A stretch of DNA of 64,000 nt from an archaeon (GTDB taxonomy: Archaea; EX4484-52; WAPT01). Under the pieces are notes generated by a model, which saw only the letters and a program-made list of their open reading frames with translations, was not told where the DNA came from and did no database searches. Positions 14,884-23,006 of this stretch are shown piece after piece (the first letter of the stretch is position 1; each line of letters opens with the position of its first letter). The translations under genes and the position numbers were made by a program. The stretch covers positions 119,070 through 183,069 of the forward strand of contig JAPDKB010000007.1 of NCBI GenBank assembly GCA_029258795.1. The letters run 5' to 3'.

Positions 14884-17532
14884 ATGAACTTTCATTCTAA
14901 GGACTGGCAGGAGGTCGTTAAAGAGTTGGGATCTGATGCCAAGAAAGGGTTGAATGAGAGAGAGGTAAAGAGACGGCTGGAGAAGTACGGCAAGAACAAG
15001 ATAGAGATGGAGAGAAAGATAAGCCCTCTAAAAATCTTTCTGGAGCAGTTCACAAGCCCTCTCGTGCTGATTTTGATAGCTGCGGCCATAATATCTTATT
15101 TTGCTGGTGGTTCTGAAAACCACACCGAGGTTTTTCTCATTCTCTTCATCGTGATTGCGAACGGCATTTTTGGCTTTGTTCAGGACTACAAAGCTGAAAG
15201 AAGCATGGAAGCTCTCAGGAAGATGATGGTCACAAAGGCGAGAGTGTTGAGAGATGGTGCTGTCAGGGAGATTGATGCAAGCGAGCTTGTGCCGGGAGAT
15301 ATGATCCTACTGGAGGAAGGAGACAAGGTACCTGCCGATGCGCGCATAATAGAGTGTAAGAATTTGCTTGTGAATGAAGCTGTTCTGACGGGAGAGAGTG
15401 TGGCTGTGGAGAAAACGCCAGAAAAGGTTGGTGAGGATGTCCCCCTTGCTGAGAGAAGAAACATGCTTTATGCAAACACCTTTGTGGAGAGGGGGAAGGC
15501 AAAAGCTATTGTTATTGCTACAGGCCTCAACACGGAGTTTGGCAAGATAGCGAGGGAGGTGGCTGAAGCTGAAAAACCACCCACACCTTTTGAGGAGGAG
15601 CTATCATCTCTCGGTAAAAAAATTTCAGTAATGGTCATCGTGCTCATAGCCATCATATTTATAACTCAACTCATCTTTGCACATCTGAGCTTTCTTGAAA
15701 CCCTGATGGTGGCGGTTAGCCTTGCAGTTGCTGCCATTCCAGAAGGCCTGCCCGCTGTGGTTACCATAGCTCTCGCACTCGGTACAAAAAAGATGCTTAA
15801 ACACAACGCTCTGGCAAGGCGGCTTTCTGTAGTGGAATCGCTGGGCTCAGTCAATGTGATATGTACAGATAAGACGGGCACGCTCACCGAAAACAAGATG
15901 ACTGCTCGCGTCATCTATGCAGGAGGTGAGCTTTACGAGGTTACGGGTACAGGCTACGATGTGGATGGCGCAATTCTTAAAGATGGTGCAAGAGTTAGCG
16001 TGAAAAGCGTCAAACCCCTCAAGATGGCACTGCTTTGTGGAGCTCTGTGTAATGATTCCGTTGTGCGGGTGAAAGAAGATGGAGGTGTTGAAACGAGCGG
16101 TGATGCCACCGAAATAGCTCTCAAGATTCTTGCGATGAAAGGTAGCGTGTCCTTTGACTATCCCCGCCTTGATGAGGTGCCATTTTCATCCGAGCGCAAA
16201 ATGATGTCCACCCTGAACAGAGTGGGGGATCGCGTTTATCTTTTCGTGAAAGGTGCTCCCGAAATTGTGGTGAAGAAATGTAACAGGATAATGAAGAACG
16301 GGAAGGTTCTGCCCATAAATGATAAGGAAAGGGAAGAAGTGCTGAAGAAAAACAACGATATGGCCTCAAAGGGGCTGAGGGTGCTGGCTTTAGCTTACAA
16401 GGAAGTAGCGTCTGATAACACTTCCATCAGTGAGGAGGATGAGAACGAGCTTGTACTCATTGGACTCGTTGGAATAATGGACCCACCGCGCAAGGAGGTT
16501 CCGAAAGCTGTTGAAGTGGCTAAAAAAGCGGGCATACGGGTTGTGATGATAACCGGCGATAATATTCTGACGGCAAGGGCTGTGGCAAGAGAAGTTGGAA
16601 TAGAGGGCAATGCAATAGAGTGCTGGAAGCTGGACGAGATGAACGATGAGGAGTTTAGAGATACTGTGCTGGAATGCAACATTTTTGCCAGGGCTTCTCC
16701 TTCCCATAAGGTGAAGATACTGAAGGTCCTTCAGGAGGAAGGGTATGTTGTGGGTATGACTGGAGATGGTGTGAATGATGCTCCCGCCGTGAAAAATGCG
16801 GATGTTGGTATAAGTATGGGCATGCGTGGCACGGATGTTACAAAGTCCGCTTCCGACATGGTTCTGCTTGATGACAACTTTGCCACGATAGTTGCTGCCG
16901 TGCGCGAGGGCAGAACCATCTTCACCAACATAAGGAAGTTCGTGAATTATTTGCTCTCTGCAAACTTAGCGGAGGTTCTGGCAGTGTTCATTCTCTCTCT
17001 AAAGGGCTTTGTGGCGTTAACGCCAGTGCAGCTTCTCTGGATAAACCTGCTTACGGATGGATTTCCAGCTCTGGCACTGGGGGCTGATCCTGCTCCACCG
17101 GACATCATGAAAAGAAAGCCGAAGAAGAAGGGAGAAGGAGTCATAACCAAACCGGTTATGGCGAGCATACTCACAACGGGTGTGCTGCTTAGCATTATGC
17201 TTGTAATCCTGTTTTTGTATGGGTTAAAGAAGAGTTTGATTTACGCGCAGACCATGATATTTACTGGCTTTGTCTTTTATGAATTCGTGCGAATAGGAGT
17301 AATAAGAAATCATGACAGGCTTTCCTTCATGTCCAATAAGTGGCTTGTGCTCGCGCTTTTGTCCGCGGTAGCTCTGCAGCTCCTCATAATCTTCACACCA
17401 CTTTGCTCTTACTTTGGGGCTGTTGAAATCAGCATGAAAGATATGCTGGTGATTATCATAGGGGGTGTGGTTCTTTACATAGCCAACATACTGACCGATA
17501 GAGTTGTCTGGAAGAAAATGAGCTCAGAATGA
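14884..17532 (+). CDS. P2-type cation-transporting ATPase (Ca2+-ATPase-like)
   Basis: An 882-aa P-type ATPase with the N-terminal cation-ATPase domain, actuator [10 protein letters not shown], the [12 protein letters not shown] membrane motif, phosphorylation site [11 protein letters not shown] near residue 332, KGAPE nucleotide site and [11 protein letters not shown] hinge. M6 reads [20 protein letters not shown], with the N/T-D pattern of P2A (SERCA/PMR1) pumps, so Ca2+ or Mn2+ export is most likely; the ion is an inference. Ten membrane spans fit the hydrophobic pattern. A TATA box (GTTTATATGG near 14855) is 29 nt before the ATG. There is no linked regulator. Confidence 0.93.
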   Translation: MNFHSKDWQEVVKELGSDAKKGLNEREVKRRLEKYGKNKIEMERKISPLKIFLEQFTSPLVLILIAAAIISYFAGGSENHTEVFLILFIVIANGIFGFVQDYKAERSMEALRKMMVTKARVLRDGAVREIDASELVPGDMILLEEGDKVPADARIIECKNLLVNEAVLTGESVAVEKTPEKVGEDVPLAERRNMLYANTFVERGKAKAIVIATGLNTEFGKIAREVAEAEKPPTPFEEELSSLGKKISVMVIVLIAIIFITQLIFAHLSFLETLMVAVSLAVAAIPEGLPAVVTIALALGTKKMLKHNALARRLSVVESLGSVNVICTDKTGTLTENKMTARVIYAGGELYEVTGTGYDVDGAILKDGARVSVKSVKPLKMALLCGALCNDSVVRVKEDGGVETSGDATEIALKILAMKGSVSFDYPRLDEVPFSSERKMMSTLNRVGDRVYLFVKGAPEIVVKKCNRIMKNGKVLPINDKEREEVLKKNNDMASKGLRVLALAYKEVASDNTSISEEDENELVLIGLVGIMDPPRKEVPKAVEVAKKAGIRVVMITGDNILTARAVAREVGIEGNAIECWKLDEMNDEEFRDTVLECNIFARASPSHKVKILKVLQEEGYVVGMTGDGVNDAPAVKNADVGISMGMRGTDVTKSASDMVLLDDNFATIVAAVREGRTIFTNIRKFVNYLLSANLAEVLAVFILSLKGFVALTPVQLLWINLLTDGFPALALGADPAPPDIMKRKPKKKGEGVITKPVMASILTTGVLLSIMLVILFLYGLKKSLIYAQTMIFTGFVFYEFVRIGVIRNHDRLSFMSNKWLVLALLSAVALQLLIIFTPLCSYFGAVEISMKDMLVIIIGGVVLYIANILTDRVVWKKMSSE

Positions 17533-17555
17533 AAGAAAAAGGTTTAAAGATGGTG

Positions 17556-18014
17556 CTAGCTCTGCACCAGAATCTTTGCCTTCTCTGGGTCGTACTTCCA
17601 GTCAGCGGGCAACTTGCCCTTCCTGACGTAATATTTGCCTAAACGCCTTATTTTTGATTCGAGAAGCATCAAAGCGTGTTTTGATCTCGTATCCTTCTTG
17701 TTCTTCTCGAGGTGCTTTCTCAAGTTCACAGCTCTTCTCAGCAGGTTGAGTAGGTCCTCCGGAATTTCGGAAGCAAGACCCCTTTCCTCCAGAATCTTGG
17801 TCATCTTCTTTCCAACAACATCCTTCACGCTGGTTATGCCGTACTGATCTCTTAAAATAAGACCTATCTGGGCTGAGCTATAGCCCTGCTTTCTCAGCTT
17901 TTCAACTAAAGCTATCACTTCCTCCGGCTTGTAATCGATCCATGGCGGCTTTCCCTTGCGCGGAGGTCTGTGGCTTCCGGATCTTCCCCTCTTCCTTGCG
18001 TAGATTCTTGCCAT
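17556..18014 (-). CDS. rps15: 30S ribosomal protein uS15
   Basis: A 152-aa archaeal/eukaryotic-length S15: basic N-terminal extension [18 protein letters not shown], then the S13/S15N domain ([26 protein letters not shown]) and the S15 helical core ([32 protein letters not shown]). It binds the 16S rRNA central domain. The ATG has a modest GGTG before it. It converges on the P-type ATPase gene with about 23 bp between stops. Confidence 0.97.
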   Translation of the reverse strand: MARIYARKRGRSGSHRPPRKGKPPWIDYKPEEVIALVEKLRKQGYSSAQIGLILRDQYGITSVKDVVGKKMTKILEERGLASEIPEDLLNLLRRAVNLRKHLEKNKKDTRSKHALMLLESKIRRLGKYYVRKGKLPADWKYDPEKAKILVQS

Positions 18015-18083
18015 CTCGCACCACTCTATACTTTAGTCACGATGCTTTATTTACAGCAGTAAGTTTTTTAAGGTTTATTGCGG

Positions 18084-18674
18084 TTACCGCCCTGTTTGTT
18101 TTTCCAGCTTCCTGTAAGCTTTCCTCAGCGCTTCCCTTATCCTGTTCCTGTTTTTCCTGAAGCTTCCATCAAGCATGGCAGCGGCTCTCTTTATGCTTCC
18201 CGCCTGAAGATAAAGCTCGAGCAGCTTCCTTTCTTCATCTTTTAGTTTGAGCTTCTCCAGAGCTTCCTTAGCAAGTTCTTTAAGGTCGCGCTCTCCATAA
18301 TATACTGCCTCGGGTCTTTTAGCCTGCTGAAATGGAAAAAGGGTGAACCTGATCACGTAAACCTCCTCCGGCTTTGAGCCGTAACATGAAAGGAGCTCTT
18401 CCTTCAGCTCCTCCAAGCTTTCAAACCCATCCCGCTTTGCATCCTCATCGCTTAGCTCTTCAAACCATTTCTTCTCCACACTTTCGATGATTGCTTCTCC
18501 TATCATCTCTCCTCCGCAGTGCACCACAACTACCTCTCCCTTCTTCAGGTTGCAATCCTTTCTTATCGTGGCTTTCTTCCTGCCAGAAAGCAAATCTTCC
18601 TTATATTTACCCTTGAATTCCAGATGTTTCATGTCATTCACCTTAATGCTCATAATTTTTAGGTTTTCCCACAT
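18084..18674 (-). CDS. ASCH-domain protein with C-terminal helix-turn-helix
   Basis: The N-terminal ASCH domain (about residues 12-100) contains the fingerprint MKHLEFKGKYKEDLLSGRKKATIR, GEVVVVHCGGEMIGEAIIESVEKK and an EEVYVIRFTLF end strand. After a linker, a C-terminal DNA-binding-like segment (LKLKDEERKLLELYLQAGSIKRAAAMLDGSFRKNRNRIREALRKAYRKL) resembles a sigma-4/HTH fold. ASCH domains bind RNA or modified nucleosides, so an RNA-linked regulator is plausible but inferred. Start choice is uncertain among ATGs at 18680, 18674 and 18653; a TATA-like TTATTTAAATTC near 18698 favours 18674 as leaderless. Confidence 0.75.
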   Translation of the reverse strand: MWENLKIMSIKVNDMKHLEFKGKYKEDLLSGRKKATIRKDCNLKKGEVVVVHCGGEMIGEAIIESVEKKWFEELSDEDAKRDGFESLEELKEELLSCYGSKPEEVYVIRFTLFPFQQAKRPEAVYYGERDLKELAKEALEKLKLKDEERKLLELYLQAGSIKRAAAMLDGSFRKNRNRIREALRKAYRKLEKQTGR

Positions 18675-18762
18675 CACCATTCATTTCTGAATTTAAATAA
18701 ATTCAACATCTAAAAGTGGTAATTTTATGGAATATATATTTAAATTAAGCACCTAAAAAGTA

Positions 18763-19431
18763 ATGTTCATGGATGAAAAAACAGCATATAGATTATTGGA
18801 AGAATATGTAGATGAAGGTGTTGTAGAGATAGATGAACGCGGTATAATTACTTGGGTAAACCGAAAAGCAGCAGAATCGATGAAATATGAAAGAGAGGAG
18901 ATGGTCGGGAAACACTATCTTGAGTTCGTTCACTCAGATTACAGGGATGACGCCGGAAGAATTTATGAGGAAGTTTTAAAATGGGGAAGTTATGAGTTTC
19001 CAGCATTAACTGTTGTTTTTCCGCTGGTTAAAAGGAATGGGGAAATGTTGTATGGAGAGGTTCGATTTTCGAATGTTATTGATGAAAAAGGTTCAAGATA
19101 TTCCGTTCTATTTATTAGAGATAGGACGGAGGAGTACGAATTGTTAATGGAACTTGAGGAACTCAATAAAGAATATGGAATAATTGTGGATTTATTACGA
19201 AATTTTCTAGCAATACCTCTTGCGTACGCAGATATATTGAAGTATGAAAATCTGGCTCCGAAAGATAAAGATAAAATAGTTGGAAGATTACTTGAGGTGC
19301 TGTCTGAAAGAATGCCTCGTATTTCCGAAACCCTTCAAGAATTGGATGATACCTGGTTAAGGGTGCTAGCCACAATAAAGAATTTAAAAAGGAAATACCT
19401 TCCCGCTGATGGCAGAGAATTTAAATCATAA
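18763..19431 (+). CDS. PAS-domain sensor protein without kinase domain
   Basis: Residues about 10-125 form a PAS domain: YVDEGVVEIDERGIITWVNRKAAESMKYEREEMVGKHYLEFVHSDYRDD, then the beta sheet YEFPALTVVFPLVKRNGEMLYGEVRFSNVID and YSVLFIRDRTE. The remaining roughly 95 residues are helical, like a dimerisation helix pair (MELEELNKEYGIIVDLLRNFL), but no H-box or ATPase domain follows. It may be a signal-sensing partner of another protein. A TATA box (AATATATATTTAAATTAAG near 18730-18748) precedes the ATG, giving a leaderless start. It is divergent from the ASCH gene. Confidence 0.8.
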   Translation: MFMDEKTAYRLLEEYVDEGVVEIDERGIITWVNRKAAESMKYEREEMVGKHYLEFVHSDYRDDAGRIYEEVLKWGSYEFPALTVVFPLVKRNGEMLYGEVRFSNVIDEKGSRYSVLFIRDRTEEYELLMELEELNKEYGIIVDLLRNFLAIPLAYADILKYENLAPKDKDKIVGRLLEVLSERMPRISETLQELDDTWLRVLATIKNLKRKYLPADGREFKS

Positions 19432-19448
19432 ATAAAAAAGAACTCCAC

Positions 19449-21014
19449 ATGACAAGTTTGGCACGTGCCTGCGCTACAGAAATAGCGGAGAAGATCAGAA
19501 ATGGTGAGATAAGGACAAAGGAAGAGCTGGAGGATGTAAAGCGCGTTCTGAGCAAGAAGTGGAATCTCGCTGCACTGATCCGCAACTCCGATATTCTGAA
19601 GGTGCTGTCTCCAGAGGAACGGGAGAAGTTCAAACACCTATTGCTTAAAAGACCCGTGAGAAGCGCTTCCGGAGTGGTGGTTGTGGCCGTGATGACGCCT
19701 CCCACAAAATGTCCGGGCACGTGCATTTACTGTCCTCAGGGTAAGGATGCTCCAAAGAGCTACACCGGCTTTGAGCCTGCAACCATGAGAGCGAAGCAGC
19801 TCGGCTATGATGGTTACGAGCAAGTGAAATATAGATTGAAGCAGCTTGAATCTATAGGACATGCGGTGCAGAAGGTCGAGCTGATCCTGATGGGTGGTAC
19901 TTTTCCAGCTTTACCTGCTGAAGAGCAGAGAATCTTTGTTAAGAGGTGTTTCGATGCGCTCAACGGCGTTGAAGCAAGCTCGCTTGAGGAAGCGCACAAA
20001 ATGAATGAGGGGGCAAGGCATAGATGCGTTGCTCTAACCATAGAAACCAGGCCGGATTATTGCAAGCAGGAGCACATAAACCTCATGCTTGAGCTGGGCA
20101 CAACGAGAGTTGAGCTTGGTGTGCAGACGCTTGACGAAAGAGTGCTGGAACTCGTGAAGAGGGGCCACACCATCAGAGATGTTGTGGAGGCAACGCAACT
20201 GCTCAAGGATTCCGGTCTGAAAGTTTGCTATCACATGATGCCGGGATTGTTCCAGAGCAAGGAGGAAGATGTTGCCATGTTCAAAAAACTCTTCACTGAT
20301 GAGCGATTCATGCCTGACATGCTGAAGATCTACCCCGTGCTTGTAATAGAGGGCACCACACTTTACGATATGTGGAAACGTGGTGAGTTCAAACCGCTAA
20401 GCAGTGAGGGGGCTGCCGAGCTCATAGCCGAGGTGAAGAGATTTGTGCCAGAATGGTGCCGCATTATGAGGGTGCAGCGTGACATTCCAGCCAATCTCAT
20501 AGTGGATGGGGTCAAAGCAAGCAACCTGAGGGAGCTTGCGCTTGAGAAAGCAGAAAGGATGGGTGTTAAGTGCAGGTGCATAAGATGCAGGGAAGCCGGG
20601 CACAGGTACTACAAGCACGACGTGCTTCCTGAAAAGCCAGAAGTTGTGGTGAGGGAGTACAGAGCCTCAAAGGGCAGGGAGTTCTTCATAAGCTACGAAG
20701 ACTTGAGCAATGATGTCCTGCTCGGGTTCTGCAGGCTGAGGTTTCCTTACAGGCCCTTTAGAGAGGAGCTGAAGGAAAACACGGCCATAGTGAGGGAGCT
20801 GAAGGTGTTTGGAGCCGCGCTACCTCTTTCAGTAAGAAGCGGATTCAGCTTTCAGCACAGAGGTATAGGGAGGATGCTGATGGAAAAGGCCGAGGAAATT
20901 GCGAGAGGAGATGGATATGAGAAACTTGCGGTCATCTCGGCCATTGGCACGAGAGAGTACTACAGAAAGCTCGGATATGAAAGGAGGGGAGCGTATATGG
21001 TTAAAGAGCTGTAA
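19449..21014 (+). CDS. elp3: Elp3 tRNA wobble-uridine synthase
   Basis: Radical SAM plus GNAT enzyme that uses acetyl-CoA to install the carboxymethyl precursor on wobble U34 of tRNA. The 521-aa product shows the Elp3 iron-sulphur motif CPGTCIYCPQG near residue 90, MGGTFPALP, TRPDYC, VELGVQTLDE and the zinc-site C-R-C-I-R-C-R-E segment. The acetyltransferase domain (FQHRGIGRMLMEKAEEIAR, YYRKLGYERRGAYMVKEL) is at the end. Length is normal. Archaeal Elp3 acts without the other Elongator subunits. A Trm9-like methyltransferase at 59948 may act after it. Confidence 0.96.
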   Translation: MTSLARACATEIAEKIRNGEIRTKEELEDVKRVLSKKWNLAALIRNSDILKVLSPEEREKFKHLLLKRPVRSASGVVVVAVMTPPTKCPGTCIYCPQGKDAPKSYTGFEPATMRAKQLGYDGYEQVKYRLKQLESIGHAVQKVELILMGGTFPALPAEEQRIFVKRCFDALNGVEASSLEEAHKMNEGARHRCVALTIETRPDYCKQEHINLMLELGTTRVELGVQTLDERVLELVKRGHTIRDVVEATQLLKDSGLKVCYHMMPGLFQSKEEDVAMFKKLFTDERFMPDMLKIYPVLVIEGTTLYDMWKRGEFKPLSSEGAAELIAEVKRFVPEWCRIMRVQRDIPANLIVDGVKASNLRELALEKAERMGVKCRCIRCREAGHRYYKHDVLPEKPEVVVREYRASKGREFFISYEDLSNDVLLGFCRLRFPYRPFREELKENTAIVRELKVFGAALPLSVRSGFSFQHRGIGRMLMEKAEEIARGDGYEKLAVISAIGTREYYRKLGYERRGAYMVKEL

Positions 21015-21044
21015 GGAGAAAATTAGATGGTGTGCTGGCTTCTT

Positions 21045-21473
21045 TCAGCTTCTGTGTTTAAGGTGCTTCTTTACCATCTCCAGAAACTCCTCTGCATCTC
21101 TGATTGCTTCCAGCGCATCCACTTTTGAGCAGATATCTCCTCTGTACTGGATCGCGTGTCTTGAAATTCTGTAGGAATCAAGCACGTTCAAGAAATTGCG
21201 GATTTCCTCATTTTCTTTAAGTTTTTCTTTCAGAAATTCGATCATGGCCAGGTGGCTTCTTTCCTTTACACCAAAAGAAAAGAGCAAGGCCCGTGCAGAG
21301 TGGAACATGCTGTTGTAGGCCAGAATGAACGCGACATCAAAGTATCCAATCTCCACGTTTCCCTTTGCCCTTTCCAGAAATCTCTCCGCGAGCTCCAAGC
21401 TCCCTTTGATCTCCTCCTCGCCCACCTTTCCTTTCTGGAGCAAACCCTCCCGAAAATAATCATCGACACTCAT
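21045..21473 (-). CDS. HEPN-domain protein, toxin partner of MNT
   Basis: A 142-aa all-helical HEPN protein (MSVDDYFREGLLQKG; LELAERFLERAKGNVEIGYFDVAFILAYNSMFHSARALLFSFG). The late SYRISRHAIQYRG helix occupies the place of the R-x(4-6)-H ribonuclease motif but has shorter spacing, so catalytic activity is uncertain. The track ORF is longer (to 21554), but ATG 21473 overlaps the stop of the upstream MNT gene as ATGA and gives the normal HEPN length. It pairs with the MNT gene as a type II-like or type VII toxin-antitoxin module. Confidence 0.83.
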   Translation of the reverse strand: MSVDDYFREGLLQKGKVGEEEIKGSLELAERFLERAKGNVEIGYFDVAFILAYNSMFHSARALLFSFGVKERSHLAMIEFLKEKLKENEEIRNFLNVLDSYRISRHAIQYRGDICSKVDALEAIRDAEEFLEMVKKHLKHRS

Positions 21474-22015
21474 AGCTCCGCACCAAAAAGCAAGATGCTG
21501 TTGCCTGTAACGGATTGAACAAAAGCATCTTTTCTCCTTTTCAGGTTTCTCCACTCACCTACAGTGAAAACCTGAATTTTGACTTCTTTCCCAGTCACAT
21601 TTTCAAGTTCTTTTAATCTATCAAGTTTAAGCTGTTTTCTTTGAGAAACCACCAATAGATCTATATCGGAACTTTTATCATAAGTTCCGGACGCATGACT
21701 ACCGTAGAGCAGCACGCTTATCACGCTGTTTTCTTTCGCAAACTTTAGAATGAATGGATAAATAACATCGACAATGTAAAAGACTTTCAGCTGTCTAGTT
21801 AACGCGTTATCGGCCAGAGAGTAAAGGAGCAGGTTCGCTTTTCTCCTCTCCTCCAGCACTCCTGCCTCCTTGTAAAACTTTAGGTAGTAATTTGCGGTTT
21901 GCGGACTCACTCCTATTTTCTTTGCCAATCCCTGTACGTGAATCTCCCCGCCTTCTCTAAGAAAGAACTCCAGAACTTTCCATCCCCTGAATTTTCTCCA
22001 TTCCTCGACTATCAT
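21470..22015 (-). CDS. HTH-MNT nucleotidyltransferase antitoxin
   Basis: A 181-aa protein with an N-terminal winged helix (FFLREGGEIHVQGLAKKIGVSPQTANYYLKFYKEAGVLEERRKANLLLYSL, residues about 17-67) and a C-terminal nucleotidyltransferase domain. The active-site motif is LLYGSHASGTYDKSSDIDLLVVS (GS then DxD). In characterised HEPN/MNT pairs the MNT protein AMPylates and silences the HEPN toxin; the fused HTH suggests it also represses its own promoter. Translation is coupled to the HEPN gene by a four-base overlap. A palindromic operator lies directly upstream. Confidence 0.85.
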   Translation of the reverse strand: MIVEEWRKFRGWKVLEFFLREGGEIHVQGLAKKIGVSPQTANYYLKFYKEAGVLEERRKANLLLYSLADNALTRQLKVFYIVDVIYPFILKFAKENSVISVLLYGSHASGTYDKSSDIDLLVVSQRKQLKLDRLKELENVTGKEVKIQVFTVGEWRNLKRRKDAFVQSVTGNSILLFGAEL

Positions 22016-22024
22016 GTTAATAAA

Positions 22025-22040
22025 TCATACGATTGTATGA
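22025..22040 (-). promoter_or_regulatory. Palindromic operator of the HEPN/MNT operon
   Basis: TCATAC-GATT-GTATGA is a perfect 6-bp inverted repeat located between the minus-strand TATA box (TTTATATATCA, about 22040-22051) and the MNT start codon at 22015. A repressor bound here would cover the transcription start site. The HTH domain of the first gene product is the natural candidate. Confidence 0.6.
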
Positions 22041-22185
22041 TATATAAAATTTTCGTTTGATTAATCAAATTGTTCTCCTTCAACTCACATCATTTGAGGG
22101 CTGCGATTTCCAAAAACTTTTTAAATTCACACGCGGAAATTACCGACTGGTTAAACATCATGTGAGTACTTTTCGGTGGTGTTGT

Positions 22186-22890
22186 GTGCCCTACAGGGAC
22201 AGGGTCGAGAAAAGCTTGAAGGAACTGCTGAAGAAGGGTTTATGGCAGGGTAGATTTGTAAAGAAGAACGAGACCGGCTTCAATAAATATGATGATCAGA
22301 AGGGCCGGCAGATTAAGGGTAAAGATTCAGATGGAGCTTATACTGTCGTTAAGAGTACTGCAGGTTATTACTCTTTCGGAAAAGACGGAAGCTGGGATAG
22401 GTTGTGGGCGGTAATGAGAGTGAAGGAGTACGGTAGTGATGGACACTCTACAATCTCTTACATCCCTCATCTTGCTGCTGAAGCTCTGATGAAGAAAGCT
22501 CATGATGAGTTTGCCCCGTGGGTTGGGGTTAAGATCGGGCTGACCGAGCTTGGTTACGTTCCCAAGGAGGTCTATTTGGATGGGAGGAGCGTTAACATCG
22601 AGCACCTTTTGATGAAAGATGGGGGTATGGCAGATGATGTGGAAAGTGTGGATGATATCTACAGCAGGATTGCCGCAGGGCTATCCAAGGTTTGTGAAGA
22701 AAGAGATATGAGAGTTAGTGAGGAATTCATGACTTACTTCTTTCTGCACCTCAAAAAGTATCTTCAGGAGTACATCATCTCAAGAATTGATGCAGATGCC
22801 ACGCTCACTCCAGCGGAGCGAGAAAAGTTGAAAAAGGAAGCTGAAGAGATCATATGGTTCGTTGAAAAGAGAGTGGATAAAGTCTCGTAG
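22186..22890 (+). CDS. Unknown 234-aa protein
   Basis: Family not recognised. Residues about 25-75 are polar and Gly/Lys-rich (KYDDQKGRQIKGKDSDGAYTVVKSTAGYYSF); then RLWAVMRVKEYGSDGHSTISYIPHLAAEALMKKA, a mixed region with LGYVPKEVYLDGRSVNIEHLLM, and a helical C-terminus (FMTYFFLHLKKYLQEYIIS, PAEREKLKKEAEEIIWFVEKR). The track ORF begins at TTG 22057. GTG 22186 is chosen because GGTGGTG lies five bases upstream and a TTTTTAAATT box near 22112-22121 allows a leader of about 40 nt. GTG 22162 is an alternative. No signal peptide. The gene lies between the HEPN/MNT module and valS. Confidence 0.45.
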   Translation: MPYRDRVEKSLKELLKKGLWQGRFVKKNETGFNKYDDQKGRQIKGKDSDGAYTVVKSTAGYYSFGKDGSWDRLWAVMRVKEYGSDGHSTISYIPHLAAEALMKKAHDEFAPWVGVKIGLTELGYVPKEVYLDGRSVNIEHLLMKDGGMADDVESVDDIYSRIAAGLSKVCEERDMRVSEEFMTYFFLHLKKYLQEYIISRIDADATLTPAEREKLKKEAEEIIWFVEKRVDKVS

Positions 22891-23006
22891 TCAATTCCGG
22901 AGTTCTGATTGCTTACCCTGCAAAGAACATATAAATTTTTTCCGCAACACACGTTAATGTGTCCTGCTGGCTAAGAAGGCATGCTGGTGTAACGTGGTGA
23001 AAGAAA

